Source: Bradyrhizobium sp. Ec3.3 (lineage in GTDB: Bacteria > Pseudomonadota > Alphaproteobacteria > Rhizobiales > Xanthobacteraceae). Taken from it: a stretch of DNA of 64,000 nt. How positions within the stretch are numbered: position 1 is the stretch's first letter; each line of letters opens with the position of its first letter. Positions 51,446 through 59,639 of this stretch are shown here, piece by piece. The notes beneath the pieces were generated by a model that worked only from the letters and a program-made list of their open reading frames with translations, did not search any database and had not been told where the DNA came from. Both the position numbers and the translations under genes were made by a program. Location of the stretch: NCBI RefSeq assembly GCF_000472925.1, contig NZ_AXAS01000016.1, forward strand, positions 62,001-126,000. The letters run 5' to 3'.

Positions 51446-52423
51446 TCATTGCGAGCGGCGGCGGGTCTGCATGTCGAGCCAGACGGCGAGAATGACGATC
51501 ACGCCGGTGACGAGCGGTTGCCAGTTGGCGCTGACGGACAAGAGGTTCATGCCGTTGAGCACGAGCGTCAGGATCAGCGCGCCGACGAAGGTGCCGAATA
51601 CCGTGCCGACGCCGCCGAACAGCGAGGTGCCGCCGATCAGCACGGCCGCGATCGCCGGAAGCGTCAGGCTTTCGCCGATATCGGCCTCCGCGGAATTCAG
51701 CCGCGACAGGAAGATGATCGACGCAAGCCCCGCCATGGTGCCGGAGACGGCATAGACCAGCAGCAGCCGGCGCGCGACCGGAATTCCGGAGAGTCGCGCG
51801 GCAATCGGGTTGGCACCGATCGCATAGATCTCCTGGCCCCAGATCGACCGCTGCGCAAACAGCGTCCCGATCGCGAGGAAGATCAGGAGCAAATAGACCG
51901 GAATCGGCAGGCCGAACAGATAGCCGCTGCCGATCTGCCGGAAGCCCGCGGGGAAGCCGTGAATGGTGTCGCCGGCCATGTACCAATAGGTGAGGCCGTT
52001 CAGCACCCAGAGCATGCCGTAGGTGGCGATGAAGGAGGGGATGCGCAACGCCGTCACCATGACGCCGTTGAGGAGGCCAACGACGCCACCGACCACCAGC
52101 GCGGTGAGAATCCCCAACACCGGCGAGCCGGTCTGATGGATCACCGTGCCGGCAAGGCAGGCCGACAGCGCGACATTGGCGCCGACGGAGAGATCAAGGC
52201 CAGCGGTCAGCACCACCAGCGTCAGGCCCGAGGCAATGAAGAAGGTCAGACTCGCCTGCCGCAGCACGTTGAGGACGTTGCCGAGGCTCAGGAAGGAGTC
52301 GCTGAGGACTGCGAGCACGGCGCAGATCAGCAGCGCCGCGAGCAGGCGGTAGAACACCTGGATCGCATCCTGCGACAGGAAGGAGCGGGGCGGGGAGATG
52401 GCTTCCTTGGTGATGTCGGTCAT
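51446..52423 (-). CDS. Ribose-type ABC permease
   Basis: 325 aa, about nine membrane helices of the RbsC family. Recognisable blocks: NVLNVLRQASLTFFIASGLTLVVLTAGLDLSVGANVAL, then NPIAARLSGIPVARRLLLVYAVSGTMAGLAS and LIGGTSLFGGVGTVFGTFVGALIL. Pairs with the next permease to form a heterodimeric channel, since both genes are in the same operon. It overlaps that gene by 4 nt (ATGA). Confidence 0.9.
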   Translation of the reverse strand: MTDITKEAISPPRSFLSQDAIQVFYRLLAALLICAVLAVLSDSFLSLGNVLNVLRQASLTFFIASGLTLVVLTAGLDLSVGANVALSACLAGTVIHQTGSPVLGILTALVVGGVVGLLNGVMVTALRIPSFIATYGMLWVLNGLTYWYMAGDTIHGFPAGFRQIGSGYLFGLPIPVYLLLIFLAIGTLFAQRSIWGQEIYAIGANPIAARLSGIPVARRLLLVYAVSGTMAGLASIIFLSRLNSAEADIGESLTLPAIAAVLIGGTSLFGGVGTVFGTFVGALILTLVLNGMNLLSVSANWQPLVTGVIVILAVWLDMQTRRRSQ

Positions 52424-53370
52424 GCGCGGCTCCTGATGCCGTCCAGGAACAGCGCGACAATGACGAGGACGCCGACGCTCGCGACCTGCACCGAGGATGG
52501 CAGCGAGATCAGATTGAGCCCGTTGCGCAGGACGCCCACCGCGATCACGCCGAGCACGGTGCCGAGCAGCCAGCCATTGCCACGCTCGAAGGACGTGCCG
52601 CCAACCGCAACCGCCGCGATCGCATCGAATTCGAGACCGAGGCCTGCAGTCGGGTGGCCGGAATTCATGCGCGCGGTCATCAAGAGGCCTGCGACGCCGG
52701 CCATGGTGCCGCCGATCGCGTACACCGCGATCAAGAGGCGGTTGGGTGACAGGCCGGCATATCTCAGCGCCTCGCGATTGCCGCCGAGCGCGAAGATGTA
52801 GGTGCCGAAGCGGGTGTGATAGAGCAGGGCATGAAAGAACGCGTAAGTCACGAATGCCATCACGATCGGGACCGGCACGCCAACGAGCGTGGACGAGTAG
52901 ATGTCACGCACACTGTGGGGGATGCCGACCACGCTCTGGCCGTCGGAGACGATCAGCGACAGGCCCTGCGCCATGCCGAGCGTGCCCAGCGTTGCAACGA
53001 AGGGCGGGATTCCGAGGATCGCGACCAGCCAGCCATTGACGGTGCCGAAGGCGGCGCCGACCAGGACGCCGACGGCCAGCCCAAGCAGCATCGACTTGGT
53101 CGCGAGCGACACGATGGCGACGCAGAGTGAGGTCAGCGTCAGCACCGCGCCCATCGACAGGTCCAAGCCCTCGGTCATGATGATCAGCGTCATCGGCAGC
53201 GCCAGCATGGTCAGGATCGTCGACTGCACCAGCACGTTGGAGAGGTTGGCAACCGACAGGAAGCCGGGCGCGATCGTCCCGAACAACGCGATCAGGAGCG
53301 CCAGCACGATGGCGACGCCGGGGATGCGCTGGAGCGGATTTGGTTGCGAAACGACCGTGGCCTCACGCAT
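52420..53370 (-). CDS. Ribose-type ABC permease, second subunit
   Basis: 316 aa of the RbsC family. Blocks: LSNVLVQSTILTMLALPMTLIIMTEGLDLSMGAVLTL, then GGNREALRYAGLSPNRLLIAVYAIGGTMAGVAG and AVGGTSFERGNGWLLGTVLGVIAVGVL. It lies upstream of and overlaps the first permease gene (ATGA), and it overlaps the ATPase stop by 8 nt. Confidence 0.9.
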   Translation of the reverse strand: MREATVVSQPNPLQRIPGVAIVLALLIALFGTIAPGFLSVANLSNVLVQSTILTMLALPMTLIIMTEGLDLSMGAVLTLTSLCVAIVSLATKSMLLGLAVGVLVGAAFGTVNGWLVAILGIPPFVATLGTLGMAQGLSLIVSDGQSVVGIPHSVRDIYSSTLVGVPVPIVMAFVTYAFFHALLYHTRFGTYIFALGGNREALRYAGLSPNRLLIAVYAIGGTMAGVAGLLMTARMNSGHPTAGLGLEFDAIAAVAVGGTSFERGNGWLLGTVLGVIAVGVLRNGLNLISLPSSVQVASVGVLVIVALFLDGIRSRA

Positions 53371-54865
53371 GGTGCATCCCCAGTCGCACGATGTTCTCCT
53401 CCGTCAGCTCATTGCGGGCCAGATGTCCGGCGATACGGCCCTCGCGCATCACGTAGGCGCGGTCGCAGACATGGCAGATCTCGACCTGCTCGGATGAGAT
53501 CATCAGTGCCGCGGCGCCTTCCGCCACCAACCGGTCGATCAGCGCAAAGATCTCGGACTTTGCGCCGATGTCGATGCCGCGCGTCGGCTCGTCGAAGATG
53601 AAGAGCTTTGCGCCGGCAGCCAGCCACTTGCCGATCACAACCTTCTGCTGGTTGCCGCCGGAGAGCAGCCCGACAGTCTGCCGCGCGCTCGGAGTCGCGA
53701 TCCTGAGCTGCCGGATCAGGCTGTCGGAGGTGCGCTGCGCACGACGCGGATCGAACAGGCCGCTCGGAAACAGCTTTCGCAGCGCCGAGACCACGAGATT
53801 GTCGCCGACCGAGCGGAGCAGTGCGAGGCCCTCGCTCTTGCGGCTCTCCGGGATCAGCGCGATACCGCGGCGCGCCGCAACGTCCGGCTCGCCGGAGATC
53901 GTCTTGCCGTCGAAGATGATCTCGCCGCCTGTTAAGGGATCCGCGCCGAAAATGGCGCGCGCGACCTCGCTCCGGCCCGAGCCGACGAGCCCGCAGAGGC
54001 CAACGATCTCGCCCTGGCGAACCTCGATGTCGATGTCGGAAATGCCGGTCGGCGAGGTCAGCCCCTTGACGCTGAGCAGCACCTCGCCGGGCTTGTCGGC
54101 GAAGTTGCGTGGATAGGTCATGTCGACGGTGCGGCCAACCATCATGCGGACGAGTTGGTCCGGCGTCACGTCGGCGGGCCGGACGCCGTCGATACGGCGG
54201 CCGTCACGCAGCACCGTGATACGATCGCCAAGCGCGAACACCTCGGCCATGCGGTGCGAGATATAGACGATGGCAACCCCATCGGCCTTCAGCCGCGCGA
54301 TCAGCGCGAACAGGAGCTCGGTCTCGCGGTCCGAAAGCGCCGCAGTCGGCTCGTCCATGACCAGGATGCGCGCATTCTGGCTGATCGCTTTCGCAATCTC
54401 GACCATCTGCTGCTGGGCGACGCCTAGCTTGTCGACCGTGATGGAGGGATCGATATCGAAGCCGATGGTGTCGAGCACGCGCTTGGCATCGGCCAGGATC
54501 CTTCGGCGGTCGATCGTGCCGGGGATGCGGCCCTTCGGCTCGCGGCCGAGGAAGATGTTTTGCGCGATATCGAGGTGGGGAACGAGCGAGAATTCCTGGA
54601 AGATGACGGCGATGCCGAGCTTCTGCGCCTCGGTGGTCGATGAGATCGTGACCTTCTCGCCCTTGTAGTAGAACTCGCCGGCGTCGGCCCGGTAGGCACC
54701 GCACAGCACCTTCATCAGGCTCGACTTGCCGGCGCCGTTCTCGCCGAGCAGCATATGGACCTCGCCGGGAAACACGGCAAAGGACACCTCATCCAGCGCC
54801 TTGACGCCCGGAAATTCCTTGCTGATGCCGCGCAGCTCGAGCAGCGGTGTGTCGGCCTCCTCCAT
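53363..54865 (-). CDS. Double ABC ATPase, RbsA/MglA type
   Basis: 500 aa with two tandem ATPase domains. First: Walker A GENGAGKSS, signature LGVAQQQMVEIAKAI, Walker B ILVMDEPTAALSD. Second: degenerate Walker A GLVGSGRSE and signature LLSGGNQQKVVIGKWL, as normal for sugar ABC ATPases. It begins MEEADTPLLELRGISKEFPGVKALDEV and supplies energy for the two permeases. Overlaps the next gene by 8 nt. Confidence 0.92.
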   Translation of the reverse strand: MEEADTPLLELRGISKEFPGVKALDEVSFAVFPGEVHMLLGENGAGKSSLMKVLCGAYRADAGEFYYKGEKVTISSTTEAQKLGIAVIFQEFSLVPHLDIAQNIFLGREPKGRIPGTIDRRRILADAKRVLDTIGFDIDPSITVDKLGVAQQQMVEIAKAISQNARILVMDEPTAALSDRETELLFALIARLKADGVAIVYISHRMAEVFALGDRITVLRDGRRIDGVRPADVTPDQLVRMMVGRTVDMTYPRNFADKPGEVLLSVKGLTSPTGISDIDIEVRQGEIVGLCGLVGSGRSEVARAIFGADPLTGGEIIFDGKTISGEPDVAARRGIALIPESRKSEGLALLRSVGDNLVVSALRKLFPSGLFDPRRAQRTSDSLIRQLRIATPSARQTVGLLSGGNQQKVVIGKWLAAGAKLFIFDEPTRGIDIGAKSEIFALIDRLVAEGAAALMISSEQVEICHVCDRAYVMREGRIAGHLARNELTEENIVRLGMHHA

Positions 54866-54930
54866 TGTCCGTCCTCTCCAAAAGAATCGGCTTGCCGGAC
54901 TCTTGTCGGTCCTTTCAGCCGTGATCCGGC

Positions 54931-55815
54931 TTAAGCAGCTCTCACGCTGCTCGCAAGCTGCTTCAGGCCGAAATCATAGTTGAGATGAAAATAGTCGCCG
55001 TCCACCATGCGACCATCCGGCGCACGGCCGGCCGGGTGACGAACGAACGCGCGGATCAGGCTGTCCTTGACGCCGAACACCACGTCGGAGTCGAGGTACT
55101 TATCGCCGGCGACGAACACGTGCGTCACGAGCTGTTCGAAGCCTGGCGCGGAGATCATGAAATGCACATGCGCCGGACGCCAGGGATGCCGGCCCTGCGC
55201 CTCCAGCATTTCGCCGACCGGCCCGTCATGCGGGATCGGGTAGGCGGCGGGCTTGATCGACCAGAAATGAAAGCGGCCGTTCTGGTCAGTGTGGAAACGC
55301 GCCCGCATCGCGAGATCGCCGATCTTGTCGAGCTGCTGCACGTCGTAATAGCCGTCGTCGTCGGAATGCCAGACATCGACCAAGGCGCCGGCGAGCGGCC
55401 GGCCGTCGACGGTCGAGACGGTCCCTGTGACCAGCATCGGATCGCCTTCCATGGCACCGGAGATGTCCTCGCCGCTGGTCCTCTCCGGGGCAGCCTGCAC
55501 GAAGAAGGGGCCGAGCACCGTGGTCTCGGTCGCGCCCTCCGGCACCGGATGGTTGATGGTGTCGACCAGCATGGAGACGCCGAGCGTGTCCGATAGCAGG
55601 ATGAACTCCTGGCGCTTGTCGTCGCACATGTGGCCGGTACGGGTCAGGAAGTCGATGCCATACTCCCATTCCTTCTGGGTCGGCCGCACCTCGCGGACGA
55701 AGGCGTGAAGATGGCGCACCAGCGCCTCGCTGACCTGCTTGATCCGCGGATCGGTGGCGCCCTTGATCCGCTCCAGCACGGCATCGGTGATCGTGTTCTC
55801 GTTGAAGTTACGCAA
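54931..55815 (-). CDS. Hydroxyquinol 1,2-dioxygenase (intradiol)
   Basis: 294 aa. The N-terminal helical linker domain is at about 1-90. The catalytic beta domain shows the non-haem Fe(III) ligands: Tyr in DDDGYYDVQ, Tyr in AYPIPHDGPVG and two His in WRPAHVHFMI. It cleaves hydroxyquinol (1,2,4-trihydroxybenzene) to maleylacetate. Catechol dioxygenase is the alternative, but the maleylacetate reductase in the same operon points to hydroxyquinol. Located 65 nt upstream of the ABC ATPase gene and 15 nt after the dehydrogenase. Confidence 0.9.
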   Translation of the reverse strand: MRNFNENTITDAVLERIKGATDPRIKQVSEALVRHLHAFVREVRPTQKEWEYGIDFLTRTGHMCDDKRQEFILLSDTLGVSMLVDTINHPVPEGATETTVLGPFFVQAAPERTSGEDISGAMEGDPMLVTGTVSTVDGRPLAGALVDVWHSDDDGYYDVQQLDKIGDLAMRARFHTDQNGRFHFWSIKPAAYPIPHDGPVGEMLEAQGRHPWRPAHVHFMISAPGFEQLVTHVFVAGDKYLDSDVVFGVKDSLIRAFVRHPAGRAPDGRMVDGDYFHLNYDFGLKQLASSVRAA

Positions 55816-55830
55816 CGTTGCCTCCGTTGA

Positions 55831-56733
55831 TCAGAGCTTTGGTTCGCCAAGCCCGGACAGCCGTTCCAGATGCTTGACGGTCGCGATGAAGTCGGTCTCG
55901 CCATCGCCCTGAGCAACCAGCGAGCCATAGGTCTCGCGCACCTGTGCAGCGAGCTGGAGCGGTACGCCGACGGCGTGGCCGGCGCCCAGGATGAGATCGA
56001 GATCCTTGGCCATCTGCTTGCACGAGAAGGTGGACTCGAAGTCCCGCGTCCTGAGCGGCGCAGTCTTGTACTTCACCATGGGCGAGGCGACCGCGCTGTC
56101 GTCGAGCACCTTCAGAATGTCGTGCCAGGCGATTCCGCCCTTGCGCGCGAGCGCGAGGCTCTCGGCCATCATGGCGGCCGACACCGCGATCATCAGGTTA
56201 ACCGCGAGTTTTGCGTAGCGTGCTTCCTCGCCGGGCCCGAGATAGGTTTGCGCGCGGGTGAAGGTTGCGAACAGCGGCTTTGCGGCTTCGAAGACGTCCT
56301 TTGGGCCCGAAACGAAGCAGGTCAGCGCGCCCGTGTGGACGATGCTGGCGTTGCCGGAGACCGGCGCACGCAGATAGGCGACGCCGCGCGCCCGTGCGGC
56401 GGCGTCGACCTCAGCGGAGGCCTCTGCGCTGACCGTGCTGGTCTCGATCAGCACGGCTCCCGGCGCCATCGCGCCGATGAGGCCGGTTGGGCCGAGCATC
56501 GCAGCGCGTAGCGCGGCATCGTCGGGCAGGGAGGTGATCACCGCAGCCTGGCCGCTGACCGCGTCGGCCGGCGACGCCGCAACAGGGATGCCCAGTTCAC
56601 GCGCGGCAGCGATACGAGCCGCACTTGGATCGAAGACGGTCACGGCATAGCCCGCCTTGGCGACGAGCGCCGACATCGGCAGGCCCATCTTGCCGATGCC
56701 GATGAAAGCAATGTTTTTCGAAGCGTCTGTCAT
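55831..56733 (-). CDS. 3-hydroxyisobutyrate dehydrogenase-like NAD(P) enzyme
   Basis: 300 aa. Rossmann GIGKMGLPMSALVAKAGY, then the DPS-motif FDPSAARIAAAREL, substrate loop APVSGNAS, the catalytic-Lys helix (EARYAKLAVNLMIAVSAAMMAESLAL) and the C-terminal KDLDLILG. The family oxidises beta-hydroxy acids or reduces the matching semialdehydes. Its place between the dioxygenase and the aminohydrolase suggests a role in preparing or removing a side chain of the substrate. Confidence 0.85.
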   Translation of the reverse strand: MTDASKNIAFIGIGKMGLPMSALVAKAGYAVTVFDPSAARIAAARELGIPVAASPADAVSGQAAVITSLPDDAALRAAMLGPTGLIGAMAPGAVLIETSTVSAEASAEVDAAARARGVAYLRAPVSGNASIVHTGALTCFVSGPKDVFEAAKPLFATFTRAQTYLGPGEEARYAKLAVNLMIAVSAAMMAESLALARKGGIAWHDILKVLDDSAVASPMVKYKTAPLRTRDFESTFSCKQMAKDLDLILGAGHAVGVPLQLAAQVRETYGSLVAQGDGETDFIATVKHLERLSGLGEPKL

Positions 56734-56754
56734 TCTTGTTGTCCGTTGGCACCT

Positions 56755-58128
56755 TTAGGCGGCGCGTCCCTGTCGTTCGATTTCCTGCACCAGCCGCCGC
56801 CCGGATTGCGCGAGCATCTCCTTCTTCCGCTCCAGCCCGTCAACCAGCAGTCTGCCGTTCCGCTTCTTCCAGACGCCGCCGATCATCACCGCCTCGATGT
56901 TGGCAAGACTGGTCTGCATCACGACGGTGGCGACGGGATCGTGAACCGGAAAGAGATTGAGATCGGAGGCATTAATGACCACGAGGTCGGCCAGCTTGCC
57001 CGGTGTGAGCGAGCCGATCTGGCTGTCGCGGCCGAGCATGCGGGCGCCCTCCAGCGTGACCCAGCGCAGCGCCTCTCGCGCCGGAATTGTCGTCGTCGCC
57101 GGAATGGTGCCGCTGGCCTTGCGCGACTCGGCATTGTCGAGCGCCCGCTGCATCGATAGCGCGACACGGGCGGCGGAGAAGAGATCGCCGGCCAGCACGG
57201 ATTCGAGATCAATGCCAATCGTCGGCCGGACGCCGCGCTTCAGGAGCCGGCCGGTGATCGGAAAACCGTGACCCTGGATCATCTCGTTTTCCGGCGTCAC
57301 CGAGAACGACGCGCCGAGATCGACGAGGCGTTGCAGGAGGTCGTCGGAAAGGTCGTTGCCGTGAACGATGTTGACATTGGCCCCGACGAGGCCGGCTTCG
57401 ATCAGCTTCTCCCAGCCGCCGGGCGTCCTGGCCGGACCGCCGCCCTGGTGCATCGAGGCGATCAGGCCAGCCTCCCGCGCCAGGCGGAAATCGTGCATGG
57501 CGACGTCGAGGGTCGAATAGTGCGGGCCGAGGACGGCAAGTCCAAGCGTGACGAGTCCGTTACGATCGGCGAGGGGGCCCGTCAGCAACCGCTCGACCTC
57601 GCGGCGCGGATGCGGGATCTCCGAGAAATGCGGCTCGCCGGGTTTTGGCTCGGGTTTCGGCGAGCCGTGGAAGAACGCGGCGCGGATACCGCTCTCGATC
57701 AGGCCGCGCACGGCGGCGTCGGTGTGGTCAGGCGTCGGATTGTTGTGGCACCAGTCGACCAGCGTCGTGGTGCCGCAATTGATCTGATTCAGTGCGCCGA
57801 CGAGCGTTGCGATGTAGATGTCGTCGGGCCGGAACACGGTTGCCAGCCCCGCATGCATGCGTCGGAAATACTCGAGCAGCGTCCAGTTCGCGGCAAACCC
57901 TCGCAAGCCCGTCTGCCAGGTGTGCATATGGGCGTTGATCAGACCCGGGATGACGATGCGTCCGGTGCCGTCGATGACATCAGTCTCGGCCGTTCCGCTG
58001 CCAAGCTCGATGCCGGGGCGCACGTCAATGATCCGGCCGCCCTCGACCAGCACGTCGCCGGCACGGAGATCGCCAAGCGTATCATCCATGCTGATGATGG
58101 TTGCCGATTTGATCAGCGTGCGCCGCAT
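56755..58128 (-). CDS. Aminohydrolase-type amidohydrolase (AtzB/SsnA/guanine-deaminase-like)
   Basis: 457 aa. The metal site is complete: HMHTWQ (HxH), His in SMHQGGG, His in IVHGNDLS and Asp in GIDLESV. N-terminal RRTLIKSATIISMDDTLGDLRAGDVLVEGGRI and C-terminal LGRDSQIGSLTPGKLADLVVI. The family deaminates or dechlorinates heteroaromatics. A deaminase in a hydroxyquinol operon would suggest an amino- or amide-bearing substrate. It lies 21 nt upstream of the dehydrogenase. Confidence 0.85.
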   Translation of the reverse strand: MRRTLIKSATIISMDDTLGDLRAGDVLVEGGRIIDVRPGIELGSGTAETDVIDGTGRIVIPGLINAHMHTWQTGLRGFAANWTLLEYFRRMHAGLATVFRPDDIYIATLVGALNQINCGTTTLVDWCHNNPTPDHTDAAVRGLIESGIRAAFFHGSPKPEPKPGEPHFSEIPHPRREVERLLTGPLADRNGLVTLGLAVLGPHYSTLDVAMHDFRLAREAGLIASMHQGGGPARTPGGWEKLIEAGLVGANVNIVHGNDLSDDLLQRLVDLGASFSVTPENEMIQGHGFPITGRLLKRGVRPTIGIDLESVLAGDLFSAARVALSMQRALDNAESRKASGTIPATTTIPAREALRWVTLEGARMLGRDSQIGSLTPGKLADLVVINASDLNLFPVHDPVATVVMQTSLANIEAVMIGGVWKKRNGRLLVDGLERKKEMLAQSGRRLVQEIERQGRAA

Positions 58129-58132
58129 CGCT

Positions 58133-59212
58133 TCAAGCCGCCGCTTTGGTTGCGGTCGGCGGCTCGCCCGCCCAGGCGCGCGCGATCAGGTCGCGGATGG
58201 CGTTGCGCTCGAGGGGGCGCGGATTCCAGTAGGCATTGGTGACCGCGAGATCCGCCGCCTTGTCAACGCCGCCCTCGGGCATGCCGATGTCGCGCAGGGC
58301 CAGCTTTGCATGCAGCCGCTTGGCAAGGTCGTAGAGTCCCTGCGATGCGTCGGCCGCGCCGATCGCGCGTGAGATCCGCATCATCGCATCGGGTACCGCG
58401 GGCGCGTTGTAGGCCAGCGCATGCGGCAGCACGATGGTGTGCGTCTCGGCATGCGGCAGATCGAAGGTGCCGCCGAGCGTGTGGCAAAGCTTGTGATGTA
58501 GCGCCATGCCGACGGTGCCGAGGCAGACGCCGCAGAGCCAGGCGCCATAGAGCGCCTCGGTGCGGGCCTCGCGGTCATCGCTCTTCGCGGCAATGGCGGG
58601 GAGGGCACGTGCGAGAGCGCGGATGCCTTCCTCCGCCATTAGCGAGGTCACGGGATTGGCGTCGCGCGCGTAAAGCGCTTCCACCGCATGCGCGATCGCA
58701 TTGATGCCGGAGGTCGCTGCAAGGCCGACCGGCAGCGTCAAGGTCAAGTCGACATCGTAGATCACGGTCTCCGGCAGCACGGCCGCATCGCGCACCGTGG
58801 TCTTGAGGCCATTCTCGGTCTGGCCGACGATCGGCGTCATCTCCGAACCGGCATAGGTGGTTGGAATGCAGAGCTGATTGACGCCGGTGCGTAACGCCAG
58901 CGCCTTGCCGAGGCCCGTGGTCGAGCCGCCGCCGAGTGACACGACGCAGTCCGCCTCGCAGGCCTTCATCGCCGTGAGCGCCTTCGCGGTGACCTCGACC
59001 GGTGTGTGCATGGTGGCGCCGGCAAAGAGGCCGGCATAGAGCGGACCGAGTGCAGCGCCGAGGTTCTTGCCTTGCGCTTCCTGCTGCGGCGTCGTCAGCA
59101 CCATCGCGCGCTTGCCGCCGAGCCGCTCGACCTCGGCCTTGGCCGCCGCAAGTGTTCCGCTGCCGAACACGACGCGGCAGGGGAGGTTTTCAAAGGTGAA
59201 CGAACCGATCAT
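58133..59212 (-). CDS. Maleylacetate reductase
   Basis: 359 aa iron-type alcohol dehydrogenase fold. Blocks: MIGSFTFENLPCRVVFGSGTL, then DCVVSLGGGSTTGLGKALAL, then PTTYAGSEMTPIVGQTENG, KLCHTLGGTFDLPHAETHTIVLPH and TNAYWNPRPLERNAIRDL. It reduces maleylacetate to 3-oxoadipate with NADH, the step after hydroxyquinol 1,2-dioxygenase. ATG 59212 overlaps the Dabb stop by 4 nt; the longer upstream opening lies in the Dabb gene. Confidence 0.92.
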   Translation of the reverse strand: MIGSFTFENLPCRVVFGSGTLAAAKAEVERLGGKRAMVLTTPQQEAQGKNLGAALGPLYAGLFAGATMHTPVEVTAKALTAMKACEADCVVSLGGGSTTGLGKALALRTGVNQLCIPTTYAGSEMTPIVGQTENGLKTTVRDAAVLPETVIYDVDLTLTLPVGLAATSGINAIAHAVEALYARDANPVTSLMAEEGIRALARALPAIAAKSDDREARTEALYGAWLCGVCLGTVGMALHHKLCHTLGGTFDLPHAETHTIVLPHALAYNAPAVPDAMMRISRAIGAADASQGLYDLAKRLHAKLALRDIGMPEGGVDKAADLAVTNAYWNPRPLERNAIRDLIARAWAGEPPTATKAAA

Positions 59213-59532
59213 GTGCCGGTCTCTTTGATGGGATAATCGACCTGGAAGCGGCCGATCCGCAAGTCGCCGAGCGCCTCGCGCACGCGCAGGTGCTCCGGAT
59301 GGTTTGCATAGGCCTGCAGCGCGGCGCTGCTCGAGAATTCGGAGAACAGGACGACATCGCAGGCGTAGTCGACATCGCTGACGTCGAGGCCGACCTCGAT
59401 GTGGGTGAGGCCGTCGATCAGGCCTTTGAGGCCCTCGAAAAGGGTTTTGACCTTGAGCCGGGCCGCGGAGCGCTCCGCAGGCGTCTCCCCGCGCAGCCGC
59501 CACATCACGATGTGCCTGATCGGGCCCGACAT
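59209..59532 (-). CDS. Dabb-domain (stress-responsive A/B barrel) protein
   Basis: 107 aa dimeric alpha/beta barrel type. MSGPIRHIVMWRLRGETPAER is the usual start with conserved His, then TLFEGLKGLIDGLTHIEVGLDVS and CDVVLFSEFSSSAALQAYANHPEHLRV. Homologues occur in aromatic-degradation operons and in polyketide cyclisation, with unproven chemistry. It is the first gene of the ten-gene operon, so its upstream 107 bases should hold the operon promoter. AGGAA lies 7 nt upstream of the ATG. Confidence 0.85.
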   Translation of the reverse strand: MSGPIRHIVMWRLRGETPAERSAARLKVKTLFEGLKGLIDGLTHIEVGLDVSDVDYACDVVLFSEFSSSAALQAYANHPEHLRVREALGDLRIGRFQVDYPIKETGT

Positions 59533-59587
59533 TTCCTGATTTCCTCGCCACTCATATTGCTTGTTGATGCGCATTTTGCCTTGCAGA

Positions 59588-59630
59588 AATCGGAAATAAA
59601 GGCCAAAAATCGTAAGTCTCTTTTCCGATT
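59588..59630. promoter_or_regulatory. Inverted repeat in the LysR/operon divergent promoter
   Basis: AATCGGAAA (59588-59596) and TTTCCGATT (59622-59630) are exact 9-bp arms separated by 25 bases, between the Dabb and LysR starts. This is a plausible binding region for the LysR-type protein, but the typical T-N11-A form is not clear. Confidence 0.45.
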
Positions 59631-59639
59631 CATGCAAAA

